From JAPKZH01 sp964537875 (GTDB lineage Bacteria; Acidobacteriota; Aminicenantia; Aminicenantales; UBA4085), in contig CAZIDN010000045.1 of NCBI GenBank assembly GCA_964537875.1, positions 1-29,482 on the forward strand: 29,482 nucleotides of DNA, read 5' to 3'. Shown piece after piece: positions 8,217-16,159 of the stretch; positions within the stretch are counted from its first letter, which is position 1; every line of letters starts with the position of its first letter. The position numbers were made by a program, and so were the translations under genes. The notes beneath the pieces were generated by a model. It searched no databases and was not told where the DNA came from. It worked only from the letters and a program-made list of their open reading frames with translations.

Positions 8217-9086
8217 CTAGAAGGATTCGAGCGTGAAAAACCGCAACTGCCCGGCCTGGAAGGCGATTCGCAGCCAGCCCCGGCTGGCGATAAAAAGCTG
8301 GCTGATAAAAAATCCTAGCCAGATCGTGCCCGAGGAACCCGCCGAGAAAGTGGACCGAATCCCCCAATAGATAAGGAAGGCCGCCACTCCCGTCAGGCCG
8401 AGCAAATAATAAAGGGCTAGGGTTTTTCCCAGCTTGCGGAAGACGAACCCGGCGGCTTCAAGCATCGAGCGGAGCACGGAACGGGAATCCTGAGTGGCGA
8501 TTCTGATCCTGGCATAGTCCATGATCATCTTGATCAGGAAGACCAAGAAGAGGGCGATCGCGATCCGCAGTAACATGATATAAAAAGAACGCTGCTCGTT
8601 TAGTGTATCCTTGGTAAAAATTCCGAGGATCCCGTTGATGAGCATATACAGGATGACGCCCGGAATCCAGAGGATCAAGGAAAAGATAGACAGGCGGAAA
8701 AACCGGCCGTAAAATTCCCCCCCGCCGGCAAAAAACACCTGGGCGAAGCCTTCATGGTCCCGCCGATGAACCAGCGATTGCAAAATTCCGCCGTTTACGA
8801 AAATGCCGGCCAAAAAGAAGAGGACGGCCACAACCAGGCCGGCCGTCACAAGGATCCCGAGAGAGGTCCCGGAAGACGCGAGGAATTCCAGGAGGACATC
8901 CATGTTGGGCTTCTCCAGGAGATCCGAAGCCAGCAGGCTTTTTCCGAAGGCCGCGCTGAGCATGGCCGAGAAAAGAAAATAGATGACGGAAGCAAAGAAG
9001 AAATTGATCATCCAGAGCACGACGGCCATGTTCGGCCGCAAGGTGGCTTCCTGGATTCCTTTTCTGTAGCTTTTGAAGATGTTCAT
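8217..9086 (-). CDS. Polytopic inner-membrane protein
   Basis: 289 residues with about six hydrophobic segments: roughly residues 20-45 (VVLWMINFFFASVIYFLF), 80-105, 130-155, 175-195, 225-245 and 255-275, separated by short charged loops (MDYARIRIATQDSR, VHRRDHEGF). No catalytic or transport motif is recognised; the pattern resembles uncharacterised membrane proteins often next to peptidase genes. The ATG at 9086 is chosen over an in-frame GTG 18 bases upstream because GGGGAGG sits 5 bases before the ATG. The start lies 14 bases beyond the stop of the M1 peptidase gene, so the two are almost surely co-transcribed from the promoter at 11120-11148. Confidence 0.75.
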   Translation of the reverse strand: MNIFKSYRKGIQEATLRPNMAVVLWMINFFFASVIYFLFSAMLSAAFGKSLLASDLLEKPNMDVLLEFLASSGTSLGILVTAGLVVAVLFFLAGIFVNGGILQSLVHRRDHEGFAQVFFAGGGEFYGRFFRLSIFSLILWIPGVILYMLINGILGIFTKDTLNEQRSFYIMLLRIAIALFLVFLIKMIMDYARIRIATQDSRSVLRSMLEAAGFVFRKLGKTLALYYLLGLTGVAAFLIYWGIRSTFSAGSSGTIWLGFFISQLFIASRGWLRIAFQAGQLRFFTLESF

Positions 9087-9100
9087 CGGCGCCTCCCCGT

Positions 9101-11050
9101 TCACAAAGAAACAAACGACAGAAGGCCCTGGAAGAACGTCATGAAGCCCAGGGCATATTTCATGATGGGCGCCCGCTTCGGCGTCAGGACCTTGGAATTG
9201 TTTGTGTAGTTGACATCGAGGACCATTTTTCGATCAGGGTCTACCTGGGCGGAGGCCAGCCGCACCGGTTTCCAGTAGACAAAACGTTTCCATCGGTCCC
9301 TGCCGTCCCATGTCTCTCGGATTTTCTCTCCGTTCTCGAAAACGATCAGAATATCCTGGGGAAAGATCCAGTCGCCGTATCGCACGGCCACGACTTCGTT
9401 CCGGTAGGCTTTGCTCAGGGGCTTGTTTGAGGTCTTACCGCGTTGTTCCTTGGCCTCCGGTGTTTTCCCATCAAAGATACCCTCAAGTTCCTTTACCTCC
9501 TCGGATTTCAACGAGCCGATGGCATAATCGAGCTTGTCGGGGCTGCGGAGAACCTGATCGAAAAACCATTTCAGGTCCCGGCCGCTGACCTCCTCGGCGA
9601 CCTGGACAAAATCCTGCGACCTTGGATGGCGGAATTTCCATTTTTCGTAGTATGTCTTCATGATCTTCGCCATCACGTCTTCGCCGAGCCATTTCTCGAG
9701 CGTCAGGAGCATCAGGGCAGCCTTGTTATAGACGTTCAAACCATAGCTCCCGCCGGTCACGTATTCCCAGGAATTCTTTACGATAGGGTCCATTTTCCCC
9801 GACCCGATGACCGGGATCCGCTGGAAGGCCAAGTCGCCTATTTTCAGGTTTCCGATATCAATCATCGAGCGATCCACGCCATAATACTTGCTCATCGCTT
9901 TGACTTCAGAGTACGAATTAATTCCTTCGTCCAGCCAGGCCTCTTCAAACTCGTTCGAGCCGACGATCCCGTACCAGTAGCCGTGGCCGAATTCATGGAT
10001 GGTGACCATTTCCGGCATGCGGACGCCCTTCGGCATCCAGCTCATGGTCATGGATGTAAACAAGGTCGGATACTCCATGCCTCCGGCCGCAGACGCGCCC
10101 GGCGCCGGATCGACCAGGGTGATCGTCTCGTACGGATAGGGCCCATAATTCTTGCTGTAGAATTCGATGCCGTTCTTGAGGGCCTGGAGGTATCGGCCTT
10201 TCTGCTTGAGGTGGGCGCGGTGGATAAGCAGGATCATCTCGGTATCCACCTTGGGATTGTCCAGTTTGAATTTTTCTTTCGACTCGATAAAATCGGGGCA
10301 GGCCGTCCAGGCAAAGTCATGGACATCTTCCTGGTAATAGGTATAGCTCCGTTTTCCGTCGGGGTGCTTCTTCTCGGCCATCCGTTTCCCGGTCGCGCCG
10401 ACGATAAATTTCTCCGGCGCCGTGATTTCGACCTTATAGACGCCGTAATCCGCAAAGAATTCCGAGCTGCTGTGGTATTGATGGCAGTTCCAGGTCCCGT
10501 TCCAAAGGACGCCGATCTTGGGGAACCACTGGGCGACCATGAAAAAATCGCCGAAAAACCCGGACCGCCGACTCACCTTGGGCAGCTTGGAAGTAAAACC
10601 GATGGCCAGATTGATTTTTTCCTGGGGCTTCACCGGAGCCGGCAGGGTTACTTTCATGACCGTCTGGTCATCGGAATTCTGGTCATCCGGCTGGATGTAG
10701 GTCATGGTCGGGGTCAGGTCCGCCCCGTCCTGGATTTGGATTTTGTGGATCGTGATGAACCCCCAATCTTCCGGGGCAGGCTTCACACGTCCTGACGGGC
10801 CCCCGCTTTCCTTCCTCATCGTCGTCCGGTTGTTCTTGAAGGCGTTCAAATAGAGATGAAATTGGAGCTCGGTCACGGGCCCATCGGAATCGTTCAGCCA
10901 GGTCAGGATCTCCTGTCCCTTGACCGTCTTATCCTGAGGGACGAGCGTCGCCTGGATGTCATAGCGGACGATGGGCTTACTCAGGGCTGCAAAAAGAGAA
11001 GGACAAAAGGCTAAAAAGAAAACAAGAATTCCGGGAATGATTCTTTTCAT
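9101..11050 (-). CDS. Secreted M1 family zinc metallopeptidase
   Basis: 649 residues from ATG 11050. Signal peptide at 1-21 (KRIIPGILVFFLAFCPSLFA). The gluzincin motif HEFGH (352-356) with the third zinc ligand Glu375 after exactly 18 residues (LDEGINSYSE), and a substrate-binding GGMEY at about 323-327 in place of GAMEN, mark the M1 (aminopeptidase N) clan. The N-terminal 200 residues are the usual beta domain; the last 25 residues (APIMKYALGFMTFFQGLLSF) may be a membrane anchor. Expected to cleave N-terminal residues from peptides in the periplasm or outside the cell. Start: AGGAAGG is 6 bases before ATG 11050 and the signal peptide begins there; an earlier in-frame ATG at 11107 would bury the signal peptide. 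First gene of an operon with the membrane protein at 8217-9086. Confidence 0.9.
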   Translation of the reverse strand: MKRIIPGILVFFLAFCPSLFAALSKPIVRYDIQATLVPQDKTVKGQEILTWLNDSDGPVTELQFHLYLNAFKNNRTTMRKESGGPSGRVKPAPEDWGFITIHKIQIQDGADLTPTMTYIQPDDQNSDDQTVMKVTLPAPVKPQEKINLAIGFTSKLPKVSRRSGFFGDFFMVAQWFPKIGVLWNGTWNCHQYHSSSEFFADYGVYKVEITAPEKFIVGATGKRMAEKKHPDGKRSYTYYQEDVHDFAWTACPDFIESKEKFKLDNPKVDTEMILLIHRAHLKQKGRYLQALKNGIEFYSKNYGPYPYETITLVDPAPGASAAGGMEYPTLFTSMTMSWMPKGVRMPEMVTIHEFGHGYWYGIVGSNEFEEAWLDEGINSYSEVKAMSKYYGVDRSMIDIGNLKIGDLAFQRIPVIGSGKMDPIVKNSWEYVTGGSYGLNVYNKAALMLLTLEKWLGEDVMAKIMKTYYEKWKFRHPRSQDFVQVAEEVSGRDLKWFFDQVLRSPDKLDYAIGSLKSEEVKELEGIFDGKTPEAKEQRGKTSNKPLSKAYRNEVVAVRYGDWIFPQDILIVFENGEKIRETWDGRDRWKRFVYWKPVRLASAQVDPDRKMVLDVNYTNNSKVLTPKRAPIMKYALGFMTFFQGLLSFVSL

Positions 11051-11119
11051 GAGGACCTTCCTGTTGATCCAGCCGTCCCTTGACCGGCAGACCAAAACGC
11101 GTTTCATCAGGTTTCGAAC

Positions 11120-11148
11120 TTTATAACACAGCGAATGGGCGAAGTCAA
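11120..11148 (-). promoter_or_regulatory. Promoter of the M1 peptidase operon
   Basis: Minus strand TTGACT, 17-base spacer, TATAAA with an extended TGT upstream. Expected start near 11112, leader about 62 bases. It is back to back with the promoter at 11236-11264, and repeat fragment C lies between the two. Confidence 0.65.
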
Positions 11149-11164
11149 AAACCGATCTTAGATG

Positions 11165-11211
11165 GTGAGCATCTCCGTTTGTCTGATTTCACGGAGGCGT
11201 CGGGTGAGAAA
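11165..11211 (+). repeat. Palindromic repeat fragment, copy C
   Basis: 11165-11189 matches the end of copy B (7903-7927, minus strand) at all but about one position, then ACGGAGGCGTCGG resembles the other arm with the middle lost. It is therefore a collapsed copy of the family, placed between two divergent promoters. Confidence 0.55.
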
Positions 11212-11235
11212 AGTCAATCACAAACCGGTTTCTCT

Positions 11236-11264
11236 TTGATTTCCCGCCGCTCCTTTGTTATAAT
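11236..11264 (+). promoter_or_regulatory. Promoter of the membrane protein / HD-GYP operon
   Basis: TTGATT, 17-base spacer, perfect TATAAT preceded by TGT (extended -10). Expected start near 11271, leader about 44 bases ending in an AAGGAGG ribosome site. Confidence 0.65.
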
Positions 11265-11314
11265 TCCGGATAACACGATGGCTGGGTTTTGATGTTCAAG
11301 CCAAGGAGGTCGGC

Positions 11315-11743
11315 ATGAAGTTCTTGAGAAAAGTCCCGATGTTTGGGTTCCTGCTCGTCGTCTATGACATCCTGATCGTTATCGGGAAAACCGATATTAT
11401 GGGCAATGCCCTCTTGAGATTGAAGATGATGTCCGGCGCGACATGGCTGATGAGCCTGGGAGATCTGTTCATCATCCTGGGAATGATCTTTCTATTTATC
11501 GAGGTCATCAAATCGACCCGGACGTCCCAGGCCGCCATCCTGGACCATATCCTGTCGACGCTGGTCTTCATCATCTTTCTCGTGGAATTCATCGTCGTCA
11601 AGGGGGCCGGGTCGTCCGTGTTCCTGATCCTCTGCCTGATGTCGCTCTTCGATGTCATCGCCGGCTTCACCATCACCATCACCACGGCGCGGCGGGATAT
11701 CACAGTGGACAGGAACTCGACTTTCATACCGCCATCGTCGTAA
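11315..11743 (+). CDS. Four-helix membrane protein, 142 residues
   Basis: Four hydrophobic segments at about 9-25 (MFGFLLVVYDILIVIG), 45-64, 80-98 and 103-122, with a short polar C-terminal tail (ARRDITVDRNSTFIPPSS). No motif that I can tie to a named family, and no enzyme or transporter signature. The start is firm: AAGGAGG lies 5 bases before the ATG and a strong extended promoter is 50 bases upstream. The HD-GYP-like gene begins 49 bases downstream without a promoter or terminator between, so the pair is probably one transcript; a role as membrane partner of that protein is conceivable but unproven. Confidence 0.7.
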   Translation: MKFLRKVPMFGFLLVVYDILIVIGKTDIMGNALLRLKMMSGATWLMSLGDLFIILGMIFLFIEVIKSTRTSQAAILDHILSTLVFIIFLVEFIVVKGAGSSVFLILCLMSLFDVIAGFTITITTARRDITVDRNSTFIPPSS

Positions 11744-11792
11744 AATAAGGGGGATTAGATACCCTGAGAGCGGCAAAAACGGAGAACATCCA

Positions 11793-12734
11793 ATGACATT
11801 GGATCGCCTGAAACAATTCGTCGTCAAGCATTTCGAAAAAATATTGGTTTTGATCATCCTGCTCGCCGCCGCCGTGGGGACTTTTTTTATCGAAGATAAG
11901 ACCCTATTGTTGAATTTCTATTTTTTGCCTGTCGTTTTCGCCTCCTATTTCCTGGGCAAGCGCCTGGGCGTGCTCTCGGCCTTTTTTTCCGTCCTGGCGG
12001 TCGTCGCCTGCATCATCGTTTTTCCTCAATATTTCCTGATCAAGGGTCAGCTCCTGAGCAGTGTTCTCAGGCTGACGTCTTGGGGGGGATTTCTCATCCT
12101 GACCAGCTATGCCGTGGGAAGCCTCTATGAACAGAAGGAGCGCCAGACTCTGGAGCTCAAGAACGCCTATATCGGGATCCTGGAGATTCTCACCAAATAC
12201 ATCGATTCGTTTGACCGCTACACCAAAGGCCACTCCGTCCGCGTCGCCGAGATGGCCATGGAAATCGCCATCGCCATGGGCTTGTCCCGGACCGAGGTCG
12301 AAAACGTCCGCGTCGCCGGCCTTCTCCATGACATCGGCAAGATCGAGATCAGCAGCGACGTCCTCCGAAAAGCGGCCGCCCTGACTCCCGAAGAAAAAGA
12401 CCTCATGGCGACGCATGCGGAAAAGGGGGCCTCGATCCTGGCCAAGGTCGGCATCGTCCTCAAAGAAGTCGTCCCCTACGTTCTGGCCCATCACAGGTAT
12501 TATGAAGATCTCACGGACAGCAAGGAAGAAGCCTTCAAAGAGATTCCGATGGGGGCCCGGATCATTGCCGTGGCCGATGCGTTTGACGCGATGACGACCG
12601 ACCGGCCCTATCGAAAAGGGATGCCGCTCTGGGAGGCTCTCCAAAAAATCATCGATGATGCCGGAAAGCAGTTCGATCCATTCGTCGTGGGAGCATTCCG
12701 CCGGGTCATCACGGAAAGGGCCGAAACTATCTAG
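11793..12734 (+). CDS. Membrane-anchored HD-GYP-like phosphohydrolase with an altered GYP motif
   Basis: 313 residues. Hydrophobic segments at about 18-34, 38-55, 60-80 and 95-112 form an N-terminal membrane domain; a short coiled linker (YEQKERQTLELK) leads into an HD domain: H147, HD at 179-180 in LLHDIGKIEISSDVL, HAEKG at 208-212, HH at 233-234, and IAVADAFDAMTTDRPYRKG (258-276). This is the HD-GYP layout of cyclic-di-GMP phosphodiesterases, but the region that should read RxDGxGYP is YEDLTDSKEEAFKEIP, so the GYP signature is lost. Metal ligands are kept, so some phosphohydrolase activity is plausible while the substrate is uncertain. ATG 11793 is chosen (GGAGA 8 bases upstream); earlier frame overlaps the preceding gene. 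The stop is 3 bases from the convergent gatD stop. Confidence 0.85.
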   Translation: MTLDRLKQFVVKHFEKILVLIILLAAAVGTFFIEDKTLLLNFYFLPVVFASYFLGKRLGVLSAFFSVLAVVACIIVFPQYFLIKGQLLSSVLRLTSWGGFLILTSYAVGSLYEQKERQTLELKNAYIGILEILTKYIDSFDRYTKGHSVRVAEMAMEIAIAMGLSRTEVENVRVAGLLHDIGKIEISSDVLRKAAALTPEEKDLMATHAEKGASILAKVGIVLKEVVPYVLAHHRYYEDLTDSKEEAFKEIPMGARIIAVADAFDAMTTDRPYRKGMPLWEALQKIIDDAGKQFDPFVVGAFRRVITERAETI

Positions 12735-12737
12735 GCG

Positions 12738-14126
12738 CTATTTTCTGAATTTCGAGATGAATTCTTCGACCTCGGGAATGCCCCCCTGCAAGATCAGGTA
12801 CCCGTTCGACGGCTCTCGCTCCGTGATCTCGCCGGCGATGGGCGTCAGCATGATCTTGTGGATCTCGTCGAGGTCGCCCGTCTGTCCCAGGGCCCACCCC
12901 AGCTTGACATAGGCGACCTCCGGCAGCATGTTGGCGGCCGGCACGACACCCAGCTCCATCATGTCCCGGCCGGTGTCATAGACATACATTTGGACGTAGC
13001 CCCAGAGCGTTTGGACGGTCATATAGACGACGATCTTTTTGTCTTTTGCCCGCTTGAGAGCGGGATAGAGCGGCTTGTTGACATGGCCGAGGCCCGTCCC
13101 CGCGATGACGATCCCCCGGTATCCGTTATCGATGAGCGAATCGACGATGTCCGGCTTCATGTTGGGATAATAATAGACGATGCTGACCTTTTCCTCGAAG
13201 GCCGTGTTGATGATCACATTCTTGTCCTCGCGCCGGCGCTTGTAGTCCCGCCGGAGCGGCGTGATCTTGTCGCGGCTGACCATGGCGATGGGGATGTCGC
13301 CGATCGTTCGGAAGGTCGACCGATAGCTGGAGTGCATTTTCCGGACCCTGGTGCCCCGGTGAAGGAGCCCGTAAGTATCCGAGGTCGGGCCGAACATGCA
13401 GACCATCACTTCCGCGATGTCGCTCTCGGCCGCCGTCTTGACGCTGTGCATCAGGTTGAGCGCCGCATCGGAGGAGGGCCGGTCGCTCGAGCGCTGCGAG
13501 CCGACCATGACGATCGGAACGGGAGAGTTCTGGACCATGAAGGACAGGATGGCCGCCGTATGGTGCATCGTGTCGGTGCCATGACCGATCACGATCCCCG
13601 TCACGCCTTTGGCGATCTCGCGGCCGATGGCTTGGGCGGTCCCGATCCATTGCTCGGGTCCCATGTTTTCGCTGAAAACGCCGTAGAGCTTTTCCGTCTC
13701 CAGGTTGCAGATGTCGGCGAGCTCGGGCACAGAGCCGTACAGCTCGCCGGGAGAAAAGGCCGGGATCACGGCGCCCGTCCGGTAATCCAGGCGGCTGGCG
13801 ATTGTGCCGCCCGTTCCGAAGAGCTTCACTCTCGGTTTCTTGGGATCGTAGGGAAACTCCTTTTCCGGGATCTTGTAGTGGGCTTCCTTGCGGCCCTGGA
13901 TTTCAACGGCCGTGACGGAGCTGGCCAGGATGCCGATGTTATAGCCGGAGCGGAGCTTGAGAACGATGTGCAGAGGATCCTCGGTCTCCGACCGGGGCAG
14001 GATGATTCCCGTATACTGGCCCTTGGCCGTGCTGATTTTGGCATCGCTCCAGACCTGAGCCCCAAACTTCTTCAAGACATCCAACGCCGGCCCTTTATAG
14101 CCTTTGAAAAGAATCTCGTCGCTCAT
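12738..14126 (-). CDS. gatD: Glu-tRNA(Gln) amidotransferase subunit D
   Basis: 462 residues. GatD is the glutaminase subunit of the two-subunit amidotransferase that turns Glu-tRNA(Gln) into Gln-tRNA(Gln): its asparaginase-like domain frees ammonia for GatE. Residues 1-90 match the small GatD-specific N-terminal domain; the asparaginase I-like domain follows with TGGTIAS (105-111), HGTDT (182-186), SQRSSDRPSSDAALNL and the catalytic Lys263 in RVRKMHSS. The N-terminal domain plus the RKMHSSYRSTF block separate it from ordinary AnsA asparaginases. Start: ATG 14126 overlaps the gatE stop as ATGA with AAGGAA 6 bases upstream, indicating translational coupling; an in-frame start further upstream would overlap gatE by about 70 bases. 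GatDE is described as an archaeal enzyme, so its presence here is notable. Confidence 0.93.
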   Translation of the reverse strand: MSDEILFKGYKGPALDVLKKFGAQVWSDAKISTAKGQYTGIILPRSETEDPLHIVLKLRSGYNIGILASSVTAVEIQGRKEAHYKIPEKEFPYDPKKPRVKLFGTGGTIASRLDYRTGAVIPAFSPGELYGSVPELADICNLETEKLYGVFSENMGPEQWIGTAQAIGREIAKGVTGIVIGHGTDTMHHTAAILSFMVQNSPVPIVMVGSQRSSDRPSSDAALNLMHSVKTAAESDIAEVMVCMFGPTSDTYGLLHRGTRVRKMHSSYRSTFRTIGDIPIAMVSRDKITPLRRDYKRRREDKNVIINTAFEEKVSIVYYYPNMKPDIVDSLIDNGYRGIVIAGTGLGHVNKPLYPALKRAKDKKIVVYMTVQTLWGYVQMYVYDTGRDMMELGVVPAANMLPEVAYVKLGWALGQTGDLDEIHKIMLTPIAGEITEREPSNGYLILQGGIPEVEEFISKFRK

Positions 14127-16054
14127 TCGGTTTCCTTGTTCAAATACCGGGCGAGTTGATCGGCGACGTTTGTCCCGTCGATCCTCCCCCGCCACTTTTG
14201 CATCAGCATGCCCATGGCCAGGCGCATCAGACTCTGGTCATCCTTCATTTTTTTATTGGCCAAACTCTCCGCCGTTTGGACAATGCTTTCCTGAAGCTCG
14301 AGGACCGTGCCCGGAGACGGCAAAAGTTGATCGATGCTTTGGCCCGAGACCATGGCCTGTTCCAGTAAGGGCAAGATGCCTTCCTTGAAAAGGCGGCGGT
14401 CTTTGAGCGCCTTTAAAGTATCCTCCGCCATTCCCCCGTCCAGGAGAGGGACGGGCAGCCCTTTCTTCTTCAACCTCTTGGGACACTGGATGAGAAGGAC
14501 CGAGGCGAGCTTCGGAGAGAGCCCCCATTCCTTGACGGATTTCTCGAACAAGGCTGCGTAGGGCGAGGCCGACAGCCTCTCGATAAGATCCTCGGGGACG
14601 CCGATTTCCCTATACCAGCGTTCGCGCGACGTGATACGCGGCGGAAGTCCGGCTCGGATTCTATCGAGCCTTTCGGCGGCGACGGCCTTGGGCGGCAAAT
14701 CCGTGTCCGGATACATCCGGTTGGGCCCGGGCAGGATGCGCTCAAAACCGTTTGTGCCGTCCTTCAGAGCCTGGCGCGTCTCGGAAGGAATGCCCATCGT
14801 CGCTTCGCGAACGCGGACAACGACCTCCTGCGCTCCGAGCCTGGCATCTTCGGCCGGTCCCCAAACGATGACGAGCGTGTCATCATCGCTCGCCTTGAAG
14901 GCTTTCCTGACCGTCTGCCATTCGGCGCTTGTCAGAGCCTGGCCGTGGCTGTCCGAGTCGACCATGTTCGGAAGCGTCGTCAGGCAGGCGATGACGCGGA
15001 CGCGGTCGGATATCTCCTGGCTGAAGTATGTGTTTGTCTGCGTCTGCCAGCGCAGCAGGCCCTTGAAGCCGTTCAAACGGACGCCGTAAACGGACATGCC
15101 GCTTGAAACGGCCGATTGCAGCGGCTGATAGAGCGTCCGCCGAAAGAGCTTGGTTATGTCCTCGGTCGAGGCCGCCAACGTCTGCGTCGTGATGCCGCGC
15201 CCGGCCAACTCTTCCCGAAGCCGGAGCAGATTCCACTGGCGCATGGCTTCGTGATAGGTCAAGAGCGGGATCCTGGGAATGCGTGGAACACCCTTGATCT
15301 CAACCCGCGTTCCTCCCCTGACGCTGACATTCACGTCCTCGCGGGCGGCCCCGATCCCCGTCCGGACATGTCCGGTGCTCCGGACGATGCGCCGGAGAAG
15401 TTGGGCGACCTCGGCGACCTCCTGCGGCGTTCGCATATCCGGAGCGGTGACCGTCTCGATCAAGGGCATCCCCAGCCGGTCGGTGAGATAGGTCCTCCGA
15501 TGGCCGATATCGCTGACCTCCCGGCAGGCATCCTCTTCCAGCCCGAGCTGGACGATGCGGATCTCACGGCCCTTGAACGGGATTTTTCCATCGACCCCGA
15601 CGATCGTCGTCCGCTGAAAACCGGTCGGAATGGAGCCGTCAAGATATTGCTTCCTGGCGATGTGGAGCTCATCGATCATGATACAGTCATACAGCATTCC
15701 AATGCCGAGAGCGATGTCCAGGGCTTCCTCATTGATCATGAACGGAGGCGTGTCGTCCATCTCGTACGTGCAGACCGTATCGCGTTGGATCTGGTAGATG
15801 ATTTCTTTTTTCGTTTTGAATTCCATGAGCGCCGTGCCGTCGTATTCGCCGAGCTCGGAAAGCGTCGGCCGCATATGCCGCAGGATCTCCGCGTCGAATT
15901 TATAGCTGTACCGGCCGGCCGGGCAGCGGCAGAACAGCTTCTTTTCGGTCATCAGCTGTTGATGGATTTCTAAGCCGGACTTGAACCCGACGGAAGCATA
16001 GTCCTCCGTCCGCATGTCCTGGAACGGCTTGAACAGAAAATTATAGGCACTCAT
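14123..16054 (-). CDS. gatE: Glu-tRNA(Gln) amidotransferase subunit E
   Basis: 643 residues, slightly longer than typical archaeal GatE. GatE binds tRNA(Gln), phosphorylates the attached glutamate with ATP and amidates it with ammonia from GatD. Seen: GLEIHQQL and KLFCRCP near the N-terminus (about 27-45), MDDTPPFMINEEALDIAL, LDGSIPTGFQRT, REDVNVSVRGGTRVEIKGV (cradle domain), an inserted AspRS-like domain at about 310-420 (the feature that separates GatE from GatB), then the helical and YqeY-like tail to the C-terminus. The first ~20 residues extend beyond the usual GatE start and no clear ribosome site precedes ATG 16054. First gene of the gatE-gatD operon under the promoter at 16082-16110. 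Confidence 0.93.
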   Translation of the reverse strand: MSAYNFLFKPFQDMRTEDYASVGFKSGLEIHQQLMTEKKLFCRCPAGRYSYKFDAEILRHMRPTLSELGEYDGTALMEFKTKKEIIYQIQRDTVCTYEMDDTPPFMINEEALDIALGIGMLYDCIMIDELHIARKQYLDGSIPTGFQRTTIVGVDGKIPFKGREIRIVQLGLEEDACREVSDIGHRRTYLTDRLGMPLIETVTAPDMRTPQEVAEVAQLLRRIVRSTGHVRTGIGAAREDVNVSVRGGTRVEIKGVPRIPRIPLLTYHEAMRQWNLLRLREELAGRGITTQTLAASTEDITKLFRRTLYQPLQSAVSSGMSVYGVRLNGFKGLLRWQTQTNTYFSQEISDRVRVIACLTTLPNMVDSDSHGQALTSAEWQTVRKAFKASDDDTLVIVWGPAEDARLGAQEVVVRVREATMGIPSETRQALKDGTNGFERILPGPNRMYPDTDLPPKAVAAERLDRIRAGLPPRITSRERWYREIGVPEDLIERLSASPYAALFEKSVKEWGLSPKLASVLLIQCPKRLKKKGLPVPLLDGGMAEDTLKALKDRRLFKEGILPLLEQAMVSGQSIDQLLPSPGTVLELQESIVQTAESLANKKMKDDQSLMRLAMGMLMQKWRGRIDGTNVADQLARYLNKETE

Positions 16055-16081
16055 TTAAGGAAATCGTACTCAAAACATCCC

Positions 16082-16110
16082 AAATTACAATGAGAAGAGG
16101 CGACTGTCAA
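16082..16110 (-). promoter_or_regulatory. Promoter of the gatE-gatD operon
   Basis: Minus strand perfect TTGACA, 17-base spacer, TAATTT. Expected start near 16075 gives a leader of about 20 bases without an evident Shine-Dalgarno sequence. Confidence 0.55.
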
Positions 16111-16127
16111 GACGGAATAGCAGATCA

Positions 16128-16148
16128 GTTCTCTTCCATTTCGTGTGG
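16128..16148 (+). repeat. Short direct repeat, left copy
   Basis: GTTCTCTTCCATTTCGTGTG recurs at 17174-17194 with three differences (ATATGG for ATTTCG region), in the same orientation. The two copies flank the DUF72 gene. Confidence 0.4.
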
Positions 16149-16159
16149 CCGCATTCTGT

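Noticed and set aside
9443..10795. 450-codon open frame antisense to the M1 peptidase gene
   Set aside because: It mirrors a firmly identified metallopeptidase on the other strand; the translation is low-complexity, rich in Arg, Gly, Asp and His, with no motif and no ribosome site.
12858..14159. 433-codon open frame antisense to gatD
   Set aside because: Shadow of gatD; composition (Asp, Gly, Arg, His) is that of a reverse-complemented GC-rich gene.
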